From the NCBI GenBank assembly GCA_949825065.1, contig OX463845.1, positions 30,193,315-30,257,314 of the forward strand: a stretch of 64,000 bases of DNA, read 5' to 3'. Below the pieces are notes generated by a model. It was not told the origin of the DNA. It worked only from the letters and a program-made list of their open reading frames with translations, and ran no database searches. Of the stretch, positions 33,484 through 46,125 are shown piece by piece. This stretch comes from Odontocerum albicorne. Its lineage: Eukaryota; Arthropoda; Insecta; Trichoptera; Odontoceridae. The position numbers and the translations under genes were made by a program. Positions within the stretch are counted from its first letter, which is position 1. Every line of letters begins with the position of its first letter.

Positions 33484-33830
33484 TCATTGAGACTGAAATC
33501 TGCTTACACGGCTAAACCATGCCAATCTTCGCGACCTAATATTACTAGTAATAAAAGTCTCTATCGTTAATTTTCGAGTTTCATTCATTCTCTTGTATCC
33601 TGTGTTGAAACAAGCTAGTTTTGCCTGTATTTGAATATCATGACCCATGCTTCGAACCCATATGTTACAACGGGTAAGATGATCAAGTTGTATACTCTCA
33701 GTTTGACTTCGCGAAAATAATTTATTTAACCCAGTATCATAATAACATATCGCCGTACGAGCGCTGTGTTTTTTAATATAAAAATCAGTTGATAAGCGCA
33801 ACTAAAGAAATTCAGGTGGAACAAAATCTG
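33484..33830 (-). pseudogene. LINE reverse transcriptase fragment
   Basis: Pieces in shifted frames give VTYG-EAW-like sequence, a YKRMNETRKL region and RRLAWFSRVSRFQ. This parallels the TYGSETW ... AEMKFLR ... RRLAWFGHVMRM block of RTE-like LINE proteins. Several frameshifts are present. Confidence 0.55.
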
Positions 33831-33839
33831 AAAGTTAGA

Positions 33840-34360
33840 TTTAAAAACTAGTATACCAATAATGAACAATAATTATCTTTTAACGAGATTATCGACACCA
33901 ACAATGTAACATCTAATACTAAGATAGGTATATAACATAAAAATGGAGTTTTTTTATGTATTTGATGACGAAGGATGACATATTTAAGTTGAACTAAGGG
34001 TGTCAGTACCAATATGTAGACGATTGATGGATCAAAATTGTTACAGAATAGATATTGTCAGTTGGAAGACAGTAAGTTGGAGATATTAGGCATAATGTAC
34101 AGATAAAATTAGACATTTTCTGGTAAAAAATAAAATCATCATAGTATTTTGATTACAAGAAAGCTCGAGTTTCAAACTTTTAAATAGGAAAAAAGTGAAT
34201 TCATTCGAGATGTGGTGTGTGAAACGCACACTGACAATACCTTGGACAGCGCAGCTCATTAATATATCCATCGTATAACAACTTGGGACTTAGAACAGGC
34301 TGTCCATGATTTGTCGGCGACGAGTACTCTAATTCGTTGACCGTGTAGTGTGCAGAGAAG
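33840..34360. other. Intergenic sequence, nothing recognised
   Basis: AT-rich, with no supported features. Confidence 0.4.
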
Positions 34361-34369
34361 AAGAAAATT

Positions 34370-34575
34370 GGTAAGACTCATGCAAACGGGCAGTGTGGGA
34401 TGAAATAGATTTATAACCCGATGAACTGACCATGTCAGGAACGTAACAGGGTCTTTCGTGCGGCAGAATTCCGAGAGGCTCGAAGAAGGGTTAAAAGAAC
34501 AATTGTCGTTGGTAGAGTTGGGCAAATTGATTGAAGAGATCCCAATCCTCAGTCATGAGGGATCGACCATGAAGA
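34370..34575 (+). pseudogene. LINE C-terminal fragment
   Basis: Plus-strand pieces (DHVRNVTGS, a VGRVGQID segment in another frame, then a SHEGSTMKK end) follow the order GHVxRM ... GRPxxRW ... SHDGSTMKK found at the end of LINE proteins. Short and frameshifted. Confidence 0.4.
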
Positions 34576-34579
34576 AAGA

Positions 34580-35850
34580 TGGTATTCAAGAATTTTATAT
34601 TCATTCAAGGAAATAATAAATAAAGATAATGAATGTACAGGTTTTACCCTAAAGTCAGACTGACATTACAACCTTAAAATAAACTTTTTTTTTTAAAGTT
34701 ACGTTTTGAAAAGAATTTGTTCCAAAGATATTTATAATCAAAGTTAGAATGGCGATTAATAGTTATTGACGTTACAAACTTGATGGGAATCGACTATCTA
34801 ATTTGATTGGATATTTGTTAAAGGGTAATTTTAAACATTCGGAAGGTTCCATTTCTTAGATATGGTTTTAATTACAATATTTAAGAGATGAGGAAAGTTG
34901 GCACAAATACAAACTATTAGAATAAAATTGAACTGAAAATATAGAATCTCAACTGATATGTCTTACAAATATTACTTTAATAAGCATATTGCAGAATCTT
35001 GATCAAATACTTAAAAAACTTACTAATTTTAGAAGGAATAAACTTTATAAGATTTGAAGTTAATACTAATAGAAATTAATTGAAACTTCTTATGATAATG
35101 GTATTTATTTGCTTACTTAAATTTGCTCGTAACTTAATGAAATTTCAATATTATTTTATCCGGGTAAGATTGAACGAAAAATAATATCCAACAAGATTTT
35201 TATTCGTTTCACTACATAACTACATACTGCGACACATATTTCCTATCCACATCACTTGGCCGTTTTCAATTGAAATACACTCAGTTTATACAGAGAATTT
35301 CAAGGTCTATTCACCCAAAATAAATTCCTTTTTTGCATTTTTAAGTATTTTTTACTATTTTATTTATGTTTATGAGTTATGCTTTATGTGTATCAAATAT
35401 TTTGAAATTTATCGTTTTGTATAACTTCTTGTATGTTTTCGTATCACATGAATTTCAATAAGTTACTATTGGATACACAACGCTTACGTTCTTATATCTT
35501 TGAGCGTAATTGCTCTAAAAATCAACATTTATTTTATTTTTTCATATCATAAAAGTTACAATGATTGAAAATGCCGCGTGGTTGTAGTTATTTCAAAATA
35601 AAACGACGGGAAAATACTGATTTTACCATTTGTACATAAACAGACACCATGGATCATAGTAACTAGTTGCTAGTTAAATTCAATTTCGGTAGGTTTCCAG
35701 AAGGGTTATCGACTATCCCCAGACTGAAAACATTTACTAGTGCAAATATGAAGAAAATATATAATCTCTTCATTTAGACTTGAATCGTAACGTACAAACC
35801 AATGGCGAATAATTGTTGTGTCTCTCACATGTCGTGGAAAATTCGTTCCT
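34580..35850. other. AT-rich intergenic sequence, nothing recognised
   Basis: No feature supported. Confidence 0.45.
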
Positions 35851-35859
35851 ATACTGACA

Positions 35860-36648
35860 GCTTAGACCTACAGCCAGATCTAAAGAATGTTTGAGTAGAG
35901 TCACCACAATAATAAATTATATTTCAATGCATCAAAGTACAAAATTATGTCGTATCGTTGCTCACACGTGTTGAACTTTCATAGATATACACTAGAATCT
36001 ATACATATACCCCGCACAGGCAATATTAAAGATCTGGGTGTCTTGTTCCATAGCAATCTCGCATTTGGTTCTTACATAAGACTTATGTGCAATTCAGCTT
36101 ATAAAACTCTAGGATTTGTAATGCGAATCTATAAGTCGTTTGAAAACCAAATGGTGTTGAAAACGCTGTTTAATTCGTTGATCTGTAGCAAACTAGAAAG
36201 TAATGCTTGCATTTGGAGCTCGCTGGGGGCGCAGAACTCACTCATGGTGGAGAAGGTACAAAAAAAAATATCTACGATATCTCTATATGAGTGAGTTTGG
36301 TGCCCATCTATGGCTTTGTCCTACTTAGTTTCTGCTGAGCATATTCGGGTATAACTCCTTGAGCGTAAGAAGAGATCTGCGTCTTCTGGTATACGTTGTC
36401 AGACTCATCGAGGAGTTGTGAGCTATCCAGCAGTACTACAAAGATTAGCGTTAAATGCTCCTAACAATTACACTAGATTGCGTCGGCAAGACCTGTTCTC
36501 AATCACATACGCAAGAACGGGTCTTCCAGCTGCTATGCCTGTTGGAAGGGCCTTAACTCTTTTATTTTTTAAATATTTTTTTTTATGTAACAATTTTAGT
36601 ATTTTTCAATGTAATTGGGCTAAGCATGTATTGAAAAAATAAATAATT
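35860..36648 (+). pseudogene. Jockey/CR1-type LINE 3' part, 5'-truncated
   Basis: The frame 35947-36294 contains GNIKDLGVLFHSNLAF, SAYKTLGFVMRIYKSF, LICSKLESNACIWSS and MVEKVQKK. This is the C-terminal thumb and connection region of non-LTR reverse transcriptases (KDLGVxFDSxLxF ... LGFI ... LxxSxLEY ... ERVQKR). It continues with frameshifts (GYNSLSVRRDLRLLVYVVRL, then SYPAVLQRLALNAP) to GRALTLL and an A-rich tail AAATAAATAATTAAA. No RT active site is present in this copy. Confidence 0.85.
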
Positions 36649-36654
36649 AAATTT

Positions 36655-37560
36655 TATTTTATTTATTTATTACACATGACAAGAACTACACATAATTTAG
36701 GAAAAACAACAGGCAATTTAATTTGGACAATTTTAATGGATCTGGGTTTGTTGCCTTTCATTTGTCATGCCCCCAGTAAACTAGGGTTTTGTCTGTATCT
36801 TACTGAGGATATTTAGCATGATAAAATAAATCGATACTTCTTTCTGATTTTCGATTACCCAAAAAACAAAACCATGTTGCACGTTCTCATCAACTTGACA
36901 AACAGTGACACTCAATTACAACTGGAAACATCATGCGAAATCAAACTCCTCACACATCATCACTCCAGAAAGACCAAAAATGTTCATCCCATAATATACC
37001 GCACAAAATCATAAAAATAAAAACAAAAATATACAGAAACACAAATATAAAACAACGAAATTAAAACAACAAAAAGAAACCCATACTCAAGAGCCCACAC
37101 AAATCTTTTCCACACGTCATTCATCCTGAAAGCCCAAGTACTCAAACTCCTGTCGCAATAACAACCACGCTCAGATCGACTGTCTAAATGGTTTTCCTCC
37201 CTTTACCTTTATTGTATTTGGCACGCCATTGTATGTCATGGGAGCTAAATAGGCATATTGCCTTTGGACAAAATAGATTTTAACTCTAGGGATGGTGAAC
37301 ATTTGATTAGTTGCCATGCGTGTCTTGTGCCTCGTCTCGCCTCTCATGCCTCGAACAGAAGAACCGTGTCCGCAAAAGTAATAATCTTACTCCTGATAGA
37401 AAGATTACACAACTGATTGACATATATCAAGAACAATTTAGGTCCCATAACATTATCTTGGGGTACTCCGAATCTCACAAAAAGAGGCTCACCAAATACA
37501 CTATCACCCAACTTGAATCTCTTTGAGTTCTATCAGATAAGTATGAAGAGAACCAACTAG
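36655..37560 (-). pseudogene. LINE remnant on the opposite strand, RT palm to 3' tail
   Basis: On the minus strand it starts near 37560 with degenerate RT palm sequence. FVRFGVPQDNVMGP (usual GVPQGSVLGP motif) lies near 37480-37440. ITFADTVLLFE near 37390-37355 lacks one Asp of the catalytic FADD. A C-terminal YLGF-type segment lies near 37130, and then the 3' UTR shared with 4772-4945, ending at TTTATTTATTTATTACACA (plus form). It is dead because of stops and the broken active site. Confidence 0.8.
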
Positions 37561-39033
37561 AAGAGCGTTATATAAATAAGACTTTAAATATAAATTGATT
37601 GAAATATATTAATGGGTTTATAAAACACACTCAGGCAATTATGACGCATTTCGTTTTTTTAAACGTTTCTCAGGCAATACATACTTCTTCATCGCATGCG
37701 TTATATTTTAGTAACAAAATTTAAAAAATATTTACAATAATGACTCGAAACATTTTATTGACTTCAAATATGCATATATATGAGGAATAAAAAAGACATG
37801 AAATATGTAGATGAAAAGACTGGACTTACAGACCGTTCCCGAGAGAGCCCAGGACAATAGATAATGGATAAAGGATGAAGATAAATACCCCTGAGGATTG
37901 CCCATTTTTTATGCCAATTATTTGGAACTTGAAATAAAATTTAATTCAGGAATTAGGTCAGTCATAGAGACACAAAAAAATCAATGATAGTAATTTTGAC
38001 AAACATTGTTAGAAAAAGACAACTTCGAAAATAAGTATTTAAGAAACTGTAAATAATTAAAATGAAATAAAAATTAAGAAGCACAGAAGGATAAATTTGT
38101 CAAAATATTTAATCCCTATAATAGAATTTAACGCTTTCGTAAACAGCTGACACTTGTTTTTATTTGATAACAATAATCCCTTTCCACAATTGTTCTTCAA
38201 TTGGATCAAATTTATTCCACAGGAAAAAACGTTTACATGTTATCGACATATATATGGTACGAGTACTTCTAATCTATTCGTAATAAATTGTAAAAAGTTT
38301 TCCTTACATATTTACCAATGGAATAAAAACCGCTCAAAATATAATATCACGTTTTTCATTCATAAGAATATATGAAATGCATTAAAATTATACAATATAT
38401 TGGAGAAATATGGAAAGTGTCTGGATTTCAGTCCAATTGCAACATATCAGTTTCAGATATGTTTTAAAACATGCTCATTCTTCCTATTAGCTCCATCCCA
38501 TGACGTGGCAATCCCAGCGTTCGGATATCCTCTTCCACACCATACAAACATCTAGAGAGCATTTTTTAAAACACACTAGATTAACGAAATCCTGAAGTTT
38601 GAGGATGATCAGGAACAAAAGGGAGGGGGGGGGGGTCGCGGACATAATTTAATTCTATAGGTGAGAGACAACAGGTAAAGGTGATCCAAAGAAAAATAAA
38701 ATTTTATTTCAATGTAATGCGATAAATAAAAATGAAGGAATCAGAATGGAGATTATGAATTCCATAAAGAACATACGAATGCCTAACAAAAATATGGGTG
38801 AGCAATATGAGATACCACTAAGGTCTAAAAGTTTTCGGCCTGAACAAGTTAGAGCAATTACAGTTTTAATTTGTCTCAGTAGAATGTATTTGTAATATTT
38901 TGGCCTTGGAGTACTTCATATTTTTTTATTGTGGTAACTTGACTAAGTGTCTTTTCAATAAATGTAATGAGAAAATATTAAGGATTTTAATTTAAACAAC
39001 ACTGCATTACACCGCCAAATCACTTATACTAAC
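37561..39033. other. Intergenic sequence, one G homopolymer
   Basis: No gene recognised. An 11-base G run at 38625-38635 is striking in this AT-rich setting. Confidence 0.45.
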
Positions 39034-39047
39034 ATAAATACGATTAT

Positions 39048-39302
39048 GTTGTTTATATTTAAGGCATTAACGTTGTGGAGGTTTAAAGACATTGTAATTT
39101 ATTTTTATCAAACACTGTTTATTCCACTTTTTTTGTAACGGTATAACCCTACCGGTTTCAAGACTTTCACCTCATCTTCAAGGTACCAGTTCGAACAGAA
39201 TTTAGTCTTGTTCGTGCTCCCTAGAAGATGAGATTGAAACCGGTAGGGTTATATCGTTACAAAAAAGTGAAATAAACAGTGTTTGATAAAAATAAAATGA
39301 CA
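39048..39302. mobile_element. Palindromic (foldback) element, copy 1, with 14-bp direct repeats
   Basis: The left arm 39090-39179 is the near-complement of the right arm 39224-39304. Both arms contain ACCGGTTTCAA/TTGAAACCGGTAGGGTTATA, the GTTACAAAAAAGTG core and AACAGTGTTTGATAAAA. The outer left end carries AAGGCATTAACGTTGTGGAG. The unit is flanked by ATAAATACGATTAT at 39034-39047 and 39303-39316, which looks like a target-site duplication. No coding capacity. Confidence 0.8.
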
Positions 39303-40668
39303 ATAAATACGATTATATTTCCGTCATTTTCCAAGTACGAGTACATTTTAAACGAATAAAAATTCTGTAAATTAATATTCTTTTTATAAATTACATAATC
39401 CTAATCTATAATTATATTTTTGTACATTTAAATGTAATAAATATTGTGATATAATATTTTTTTCATTATCTTAGGTAATATTTTTATTTAAATGTAATCC
39501 CATAATGAACATGTTAATTTTGATTATTTAATATAGACAGTAAAGAAATATCCCAAGGGTGCTTTTACTATCGTGAAGCATATTCCAAAAAGTATCAACT
39601 ATTGAAGTCACTTGAAGACCTTGCCGGAAGCCTTGAGGTACTCCAAAACATGCTTTTTATATTTATTTTCTAATTTCAAATAACTATTTTGACACCATAT
39701 TTAATATAATAACATCAATTTTCGTAAATGAAGTATTTACATAAACAGTAATTTTCAATAAAGCCATACAATATTTAGTGAAATGAGCATACTCGTATAT
39801 TACGAGGTGTAATGGAATTGAAAGTCAAGTGGTTTTAGAAAGCGTTAAATGAAGCCAAGTAGGGAAGCGGGGAATAATGTAGGTTTTGGCAATGTTATTT
39901 CACTTTTTCATTAATACCACTTCAATTTTACTTACGCAGTAATATAATATATTTACTAGTGTCACATTTTATTGAGCTATAAAATATGTATACAAGGATT
40001 TGTTTGAAAAAAAAAATGATTCAATGGGATGAAAATTTTGATTTTCTACATCGTATTTCATTCTTATAGTATTCTTTCCTTTTTGTTATTTACAAAAATA
40101 TAATGGAAAATAGATTTATCCTTTTTTGATGAAATTCTTAAATTTTCCCCTTTTAAATCGATACATTAATATTTTTTTTGAAATGATACATACCTATACA
40201 TATCTATACCTATAGACTTCTAAAAAATTTAACAAAAGATAAATTATCAACAACATCAAAAATCAATACAATTTAAAACATATGCGACGCAATTATGGTA
40301 ACAAACGTGAACGAGAAAAAAAATATTAATATATAATCAATTAAATTCAATAAATAAATATACGATACAAATAAAATTCTAAAAATAAAATAAAAATATT
40401 CAGACAAAATTTGAATGAAAAATAATTATAAAGTAATCGAAAAATAAGAAAATACAATAGACTTGAAAACCATAAAAAAACATTATTAACGGAATTTTAC
40501 GGTAACTAATACGAGTATACGTTATGTGTTTATTTGTAATAATTAATAGGGACATTGAGTCCAACATAAATTATTAATCAAAGTTTTCCTGCAGCGTTTT
40601 CTGTGTCGTTTTACCTGTTCAATGAAATTTTCTGCCTATAAAGCTGCACTTGGAGCATAATCCGGAAG

Positions 40669-40871
40669 TTCCACTTTATATAATGGTATAACCCTACCGA
40701 TTTCAAGATATTTACTTCATCATCAGGGAGCACAAACAAGACTTGTTTAATGATATAAAAACCTTAAACCGGCAGGGCTATAAAGAGAATAAACTGTGTT
40801 TTGACTAAACAAATTACAATGTCTTTAAATCTCAACAGTGTTGATGCCTTAACTATAAATAATATATAATA
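40669..40871. mobile_element. Palindromic (foldback) element, copy 2
   Basis: Left arm: TTCCACTTTATATAATGGTA, ACCCTACCGATTTCAAGA and AGGGAGCACAAACAAGAC. Right arm: AAACCGGCAGGGCTATA, AATAAACTGTGTTTTGACTA, AAATTACAATGTCTTTAAAT and GTTGATGCCTTAACTATAAA. Arms are diverged from each other and from copy 1. The right arm is longer here and supplies the terminal part missing from the right of copy 1. Confidence 0.7.
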
Positions 40872-41284
40872 TAATAAGGAAGATTAAAATTTATTCTAAT
40901 TTGAGTATATTACGAGTAACACTAGCGCGAAATCGCGAATAATTTACTCCTTCAAGAACAGCGCCTATTTAAGTTTCAGAATAGTGTGTTAACTACGATT
41001 TTGGACCCAAGACCGGACGTTGTAACAAGGACATGGATATACTGAAGCAACGTTTTCCGAGGCCCTATTTTTGAATAGAGCCACGAATATTGATATCTTC
41101 AACGTTTTAGAAAATATTTTAAATAAAGCATATTTAACTCTCTTAGTAATATGAGTTAATTAGGTCGGCTTAACAATGATTTATTATTTATTAACCCTTA
41201 TTTCTTATTACTGTACATATTTATCTTTAAACTCTGTATGTAATTTGGTTAAACCTCTACATGAAAGCTAAACTAAATAAATAA

Positions 41285-41620
41285 AAATAAACGTGGAGAT
41301 TGGAGAGTTGCCCCATCAACTCTACTTTACAGGCACCATCAGATGGTTTAGTCGACTTGTGTTTGTTGACCATATATGCCAGGCAGGCAGTGACCGAGCC
41401 ATCATAATTGTACGTAAAGTAAAACCAAGTGGATCACGGTCCACAAGCGCTACATACAAAGTGTGTTGACTAGTATGGAGAAAAGAATTGATGGAAGCAA
41501 AATATCCAAGATCGTTTGAGATGGAGAAACATCGTTCTGGAGAGCATTGTAGGAATTGTACGGAAATCTGAAGTGAGTTACAAGCCATTAAGGCGCACTT
41601 GTGTTTGGTCAATATCTATA
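41285..41620 (+). pseudogene. LINE C-terminal fragment, diverged
   Basis: The plus-strand reading RWFSRLVFVDH, then a basic region and KHRSGEHCRN, resembles the RWFGHLxRM ... RWRSIVxxA order of LINE protein tails. Low similarity and several stops. Confidence 0.35.
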
Positions 41621-42292
41621 AACGGCGCTGAATAATAATGAATTATTATAATACTGTATAAAAAGGTTAAATAAAAACGAAATAAAACACTTGGAAGAAT
41701 ATGAATTGTATAATTTTATCAAAAAAGTTCAAAATTTTGCTTATTTTATTTAAAACAATTGTTTCATTGAATCAAGTATGTTGAGAAGAACGATTTGTAT
41801 TGGGTTGAATAAAAGACCCAGAAAATTAGAAACACAAAAAATGAGAAGTCATATTACCAATTCTCCTTTTTACATTCATTTTTACGTAGACTTTCTAGGA
41901 GAGGGTAACTGGTAATTTCTCCGAATTCCACAGGAATGCAATACGTGGTATTTTTTTAATACAACTGATATAAAGAAATATATATACATGTTTATTATTG
42001 GTATTTCCATCAAATTATATTTAGATTCTTAAAAATAATCTCAGTATTTTTAATTAATTTTAAAATCACTTGAAAAAAAAACTTGTATTTTGTGAGAACC
42101 CTTTCTGAGAGATCAATTACTATTTTTGGGAGGCCCTATCAAAATTTATGATGTTATATGAACACTATACAATACACTACACTAAACTTAAAGCCGAATA
42201 TTACGTATCGGAAGATATATAAAGGTCTTTTGTTGTTAGTCTACCCTTGGTAATTTTTCTGCGATTTTATTACGAAATTTGTTTTAAACTAT

Positions 42293-42482
42293 GCAGATGC
42301 GGGGAAGTACCTCATCTAATGGCCGCAGATACTACTTTCCTATCCTTACAGTCAGCTTATGTGTGTATATTTATTTTGTAATGTTTTAAATCTGTCAATA
42401 ATAGTTGCTTCGAATCCTGAGTAAGAGCGCCTCTGAGGAGAGCTTGCTCTAAAAACGGCGCTATACAAATTGTCCTTTTATT
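42293..42482 (+). mobile_element. SINE-B, fullest copy
   Basis: Contains GCGGGGAAGTACCTCATC, AATGGCCGCAGATAC, CCTTACAGTCA, GTTGCTTCGAATCCTGAGT (B-box-like), GAGCTTGCTCTAAAAACGG and a GCGCTATACAAATTGTCCTT end followed by TTATT. Other copies or fragments lie at 10468, 15966, 18891 and 24467. Confidence 0.65.
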
Positions 42483-43067
42483 ATCAATATTTGTCATATT
42501 TAATTGGTACAATTATTATTTAAATAATTAGTTTTGAATGCAAAAAAGGAGGAGACAATGATTTTTTTTTTGTATCCATCATACATATTCAAATATAGTT
42601 TTATTTGGGTTAACAGTTCAATATCGTAAAATAAAAATAAAATGCATTGCGTGCCATCTGTGGAAGAAGCTACACATTTTAATAAACCTACCAAAGCTTT
42701 TGAATGAAGCATTACGTTCAATTTCAACCCCATGCTTATAATATTTATCCTGATTTTCATCTAAGACTCAAACCGATTCCCAATTTCCAGTTTTCCAAAC
42801 AGTAGCACCTCTTACTAATCTGGTAGATGGCAGGCAACATTATGTCAATATCACAGGAATTATATTTTCAATGCATTTTCTAATCTTAGATTATTTAGTT
42901 ACGTTCCATCTTAAAAGAACCTTTAGAATTACACGATATTTTTTTAAACATTGGTTATAAATGAATATTTCACGATTGTTTGTATTATTTTTTTCAAAAA
43001 TTTTGTTTAGTGTTTAGAACGAATAAGTTTTGAAACTAAAAAAAAAATATTTTAATGGTTTTATATA

Positions 43068-43270
43068 TACTCGTATTGTTTACTCTTTCGTTGTGTACTA
43101 CAACTTGGTGGGATTATTGCCATATGACAATTTCTTCTAACCAACTTAAGAGATGTTCAAGGGCTCTTAAAGGACAATTAGTTTGCCATCCTTTTTTGAA
43201 AAAATGGCTACCATGGGGAATTAAGCCCACAATACCTGGTTTGGAAGATAGGCATCATATTAACCAGTTC
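43068..43270 (-). mobile_element. SINE-A copy
   Basis: On the minus strand AACTGGTTAATATGATGCC and CTATCTTCCAAACCAGG match the head at 24281. The body CAAACTAATTGTCC follows, then ATTGTCATATGGCAATAAT and the tail TTGTAGTACACAACGAAAG. It abuts ATACTCGTATTG. Confidence 0.7.
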
Positions 43271-43745
43271 ACAGAAGTCAGTTTCTAATCTAACGTAATA
43301 TTTACATATAATATATACTGTCAAATATAAGAAAATTGTAAATATTCCAATATTTTTTTTTCGTCTTTTGAATGAACTTTTAAGTGAAAAGTATTTGTCG
43401 AAACTTTTTCAGAAATAATATATCTGAAAGCTATCTGATAAAAATGCAGTCGAACAATTTCGGCACGTTCTATTACCAAAGCGGTTGACTCATATTTTAT
43501 AATACTTTTAACCTTATAATTTACTAACTTGATGGTTTACATGCATGACATTAATTTTGTATATGTTACTTTGTCATGTAATTACTTAATGATATTCTAA
43601 TGATAATATCTCCGCAACCATGAGTATAAATAATAGTTTTTTATTATTTTAATTTAAAGTATAAATTTAAATGTTTAGTCGATATTCATGAAAAAAATTA
43701 ATTCTGCTGCATTGTTTTAATATTTGTCTGACGGATGATCTGGCA

Positions 43746-44760
43746 CAGGGGTTCCCAACCTTTTTGTACTCTAGAGCACATTCTAAAATATCGGTAGGGG
43801 GGCGGGCACCACCTATTTTTAATCGAAAAACTCCTTCCATAACTTCTCATTTTCCCATAATTTATTTTCTTATATTCATAATTTATTAATAAATAATAAA
43901 CAAAAATGTTTCAAAATAGTAAAATTATTATTCAAATTGCATACACACAGAGAAGTATTTACAAAACGTAAACAAAGTAAACAAAAAACACAAATACAAA
44001 GAAAACATTTCATAAAAAAATATAATATCAATATGTCAATGTAATCTTTGGCATTGCATATCATTGGCCAGTGCCTCATACTCATAATTAGGGGAGTATG
44101 ACGATAGCAGATAATCCTGTTAGCAAACAATCATAAAGATGCTCATCGGTGAGTCGAGATCTATATCTTGATTTTATTCAGTTCATGTTTAAAAACAATG
44201 ATTCGCATAAATATGTCGAACCGAAAAATGATTCTATTTTATATGCCGCTTTTTTCAAAAATGGGAACTTTTCTCTGTCCACTGTATTCCAAAAGTCCTC
44301 TGATATTAAGGATTTTAGCAAAATATAATTCTTAAGGTCCAAAATTTCTAACTCTAGTTCTTCTGTCTTACCTTGAACAAAATCTGCAATACATGCGGCC
44401 ATTTCCATTACATTTATTTGGCAAGTAAAAGGATTGATACAGAAGGAAACAATTGGCTCGATATGTGTAAATTGGCCCGTTCCAGGCTAGCGTGAAGAGT
44501 GCAGTCTGGCTCGCCGCTAGACAAGTTGCGACAAGTACTGTCAGCAAAGGAACCACTCATACACACAATATCGCAAACATACGAACGTATTCAATAAACC
44601 TAGGCACTCAAAAAAATTAAAACTAACAAATAAATAAAAATAATTCACATTTTTAATTAATGTTTATGAAAAAATTCTGTCTCTGTCGAATAGTGGCGGG
44701 CACATACGAATCGTTCCGCGGGCGCCATGGTGCCCGCGGGCACGGGATTGGGAACCTCTG
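43746..44760 (-). mobile_element. hAT transposon, non-autonomous, perfect 8-bp target duplication
   Basis: Terminal inverted repeats CAGGGGTTCCCAACC (left) and CAGAGGTTCCCAATC (right, complement) are flanked by the exact 8-bp repeat ATCTGGCA at 43738-43745 and 44761-44768. An 8-bp duplication and CAGNG termini define hAT elements. A GC-rich near-palindrome centred on CCATGG sits at 44716-44739. Inside is only the C-terminal end of a transposase, so the 1015-bp element is an internally deleted copy. Confidence 0.93.
44110..44408 (-). pseudogene. hAT transposase C-terminal (dimerisation) remnant
   Basis: The minus frame from 44408 encodes DFWNTVDREKFPFLKKAAYK and FGSTYLCESLF, the conserved FWxxVxxEKYPLLKKxA ... 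FGSTYLCE block of hAT C-terminal domains. After a frameshift, RYRSRLTDEHLYDCL follows near 44150-44110 (usual KSRLTDEHL). The zinc-finger and catalytic parts are absent. Confidence 0.88.
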
Positions 44761-44769
44761 ATCTGGCAT

Positions 44770-46080
44770 ATCCAATTTAACGTATTGCGGGTGCATTTAT
44801 TTTTGACTTGCTTCACATGTAACATTACATATTTAGCTCTGATGTCAAAAAAATAATATGCCTCCAGAAATCACAACATAAACATTAGTGAAAGTCCTAT
44901 CGAAACCTGTTTAGTGGTTCTTGAGTTTCTCAAATACAAAACGATGTACGAACTCTACCTCTTTCTGATATAATTAAATATTGCTGAAATGAAGAAGTAC
45001 ATATTATGATGATTTTTATATTACCATCGCAAATATAATGTGGGAATTGGTAAACAAATGCATTATTTTTATAAAAATATATGAATACAATCACGCATAG
45101 AAAACATTAAAATTTGTATAATAAAATATTTTATTCATTTAGACAATCCTAAATACAGAAAAAATGCACTTGTATGATAAATAAGACAAAAACAACAACG
45201 AACTAGTTCTTGTTATAAAATTATGACATAAAAATATATATTAAATAAATTAACAAATAAAACACTTGAAGATAGTGAAAAACATTGTATTAATTTAATT
45301 TTAGAAAACTAAGCAAGTTGAAGATAGTGTAAAACATTCTGTAAACGAAATTAACATATTCAAAATTAATTTAAACATTTTTTTTCTAATAAAATGAGAT
45401 CTCTCATACATATTGGTATTTGATACGCAAGGTTCAACTCGCTTATTGGTGATAAGTACAATAACAGTAAAAACGTAATGTTACAATCGACCATTTATAG
45501 CAGCCAAACTCACCAGTTTTTCATTCACTGTTATCGAACCACAAGCAATTTTCTGAATGGTCGAAATAATAAAAATGAAATCTATTGGAACATATGATAT
45601 TGGCCAGGACATAATTATTATCATAATACGGAAAATTTTACCCGTCTAAACGCATATTATTAATAATTTACTCCAAACGAGCATTTTTCCTGATAAATAG
45701 AAACGTGACTTATAAAGAGTCATTTCATAACTCACGTGTAATAAGAAGGGGTATTATGTAAGGCAATTTCTAAGTGATCAAAATTGAATAAGTAAAATAG
45801 GCCTGAAAGAAAAAAAGTTTGGATATGCGCCCGCGGTGATAAAATCAGAACCATTTACGTGATTAGCTCTCTAAACCACAGCACTGACAGTATTTAAATA
45901 TTTTTATATTTATTTTACAATACAAGACAAGGAAATATACCATTGATACCGCCTCCCGGTAATAAAATGTCTATATGGTACGAGTACTACTACCGTGGCT
46001 GGATGAGTGTATTCAAAGAGCTCAGGGCGACAATGACAACTCGACAAAATAATCTTTTCACAATTTATTTTCAATATAAA
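44770..46080. other. AT-rich intergenic sequence, nothing recognised
   Basis: No coding or repeat signal supported. Confidence 0.45.
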
Positions 46081-46125
46081 GACGATCCAGTAGGCTGGTA
46101 GCGTTTCAGGCGGGTTAACTGCGTT

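Noticed and set aside
39048..39302. Assembly artefact explaining the palindrome
   Set aside because: The arms are diverged, the unit is bounded by a 14-bp direct repeat and two further diverged copies exist.
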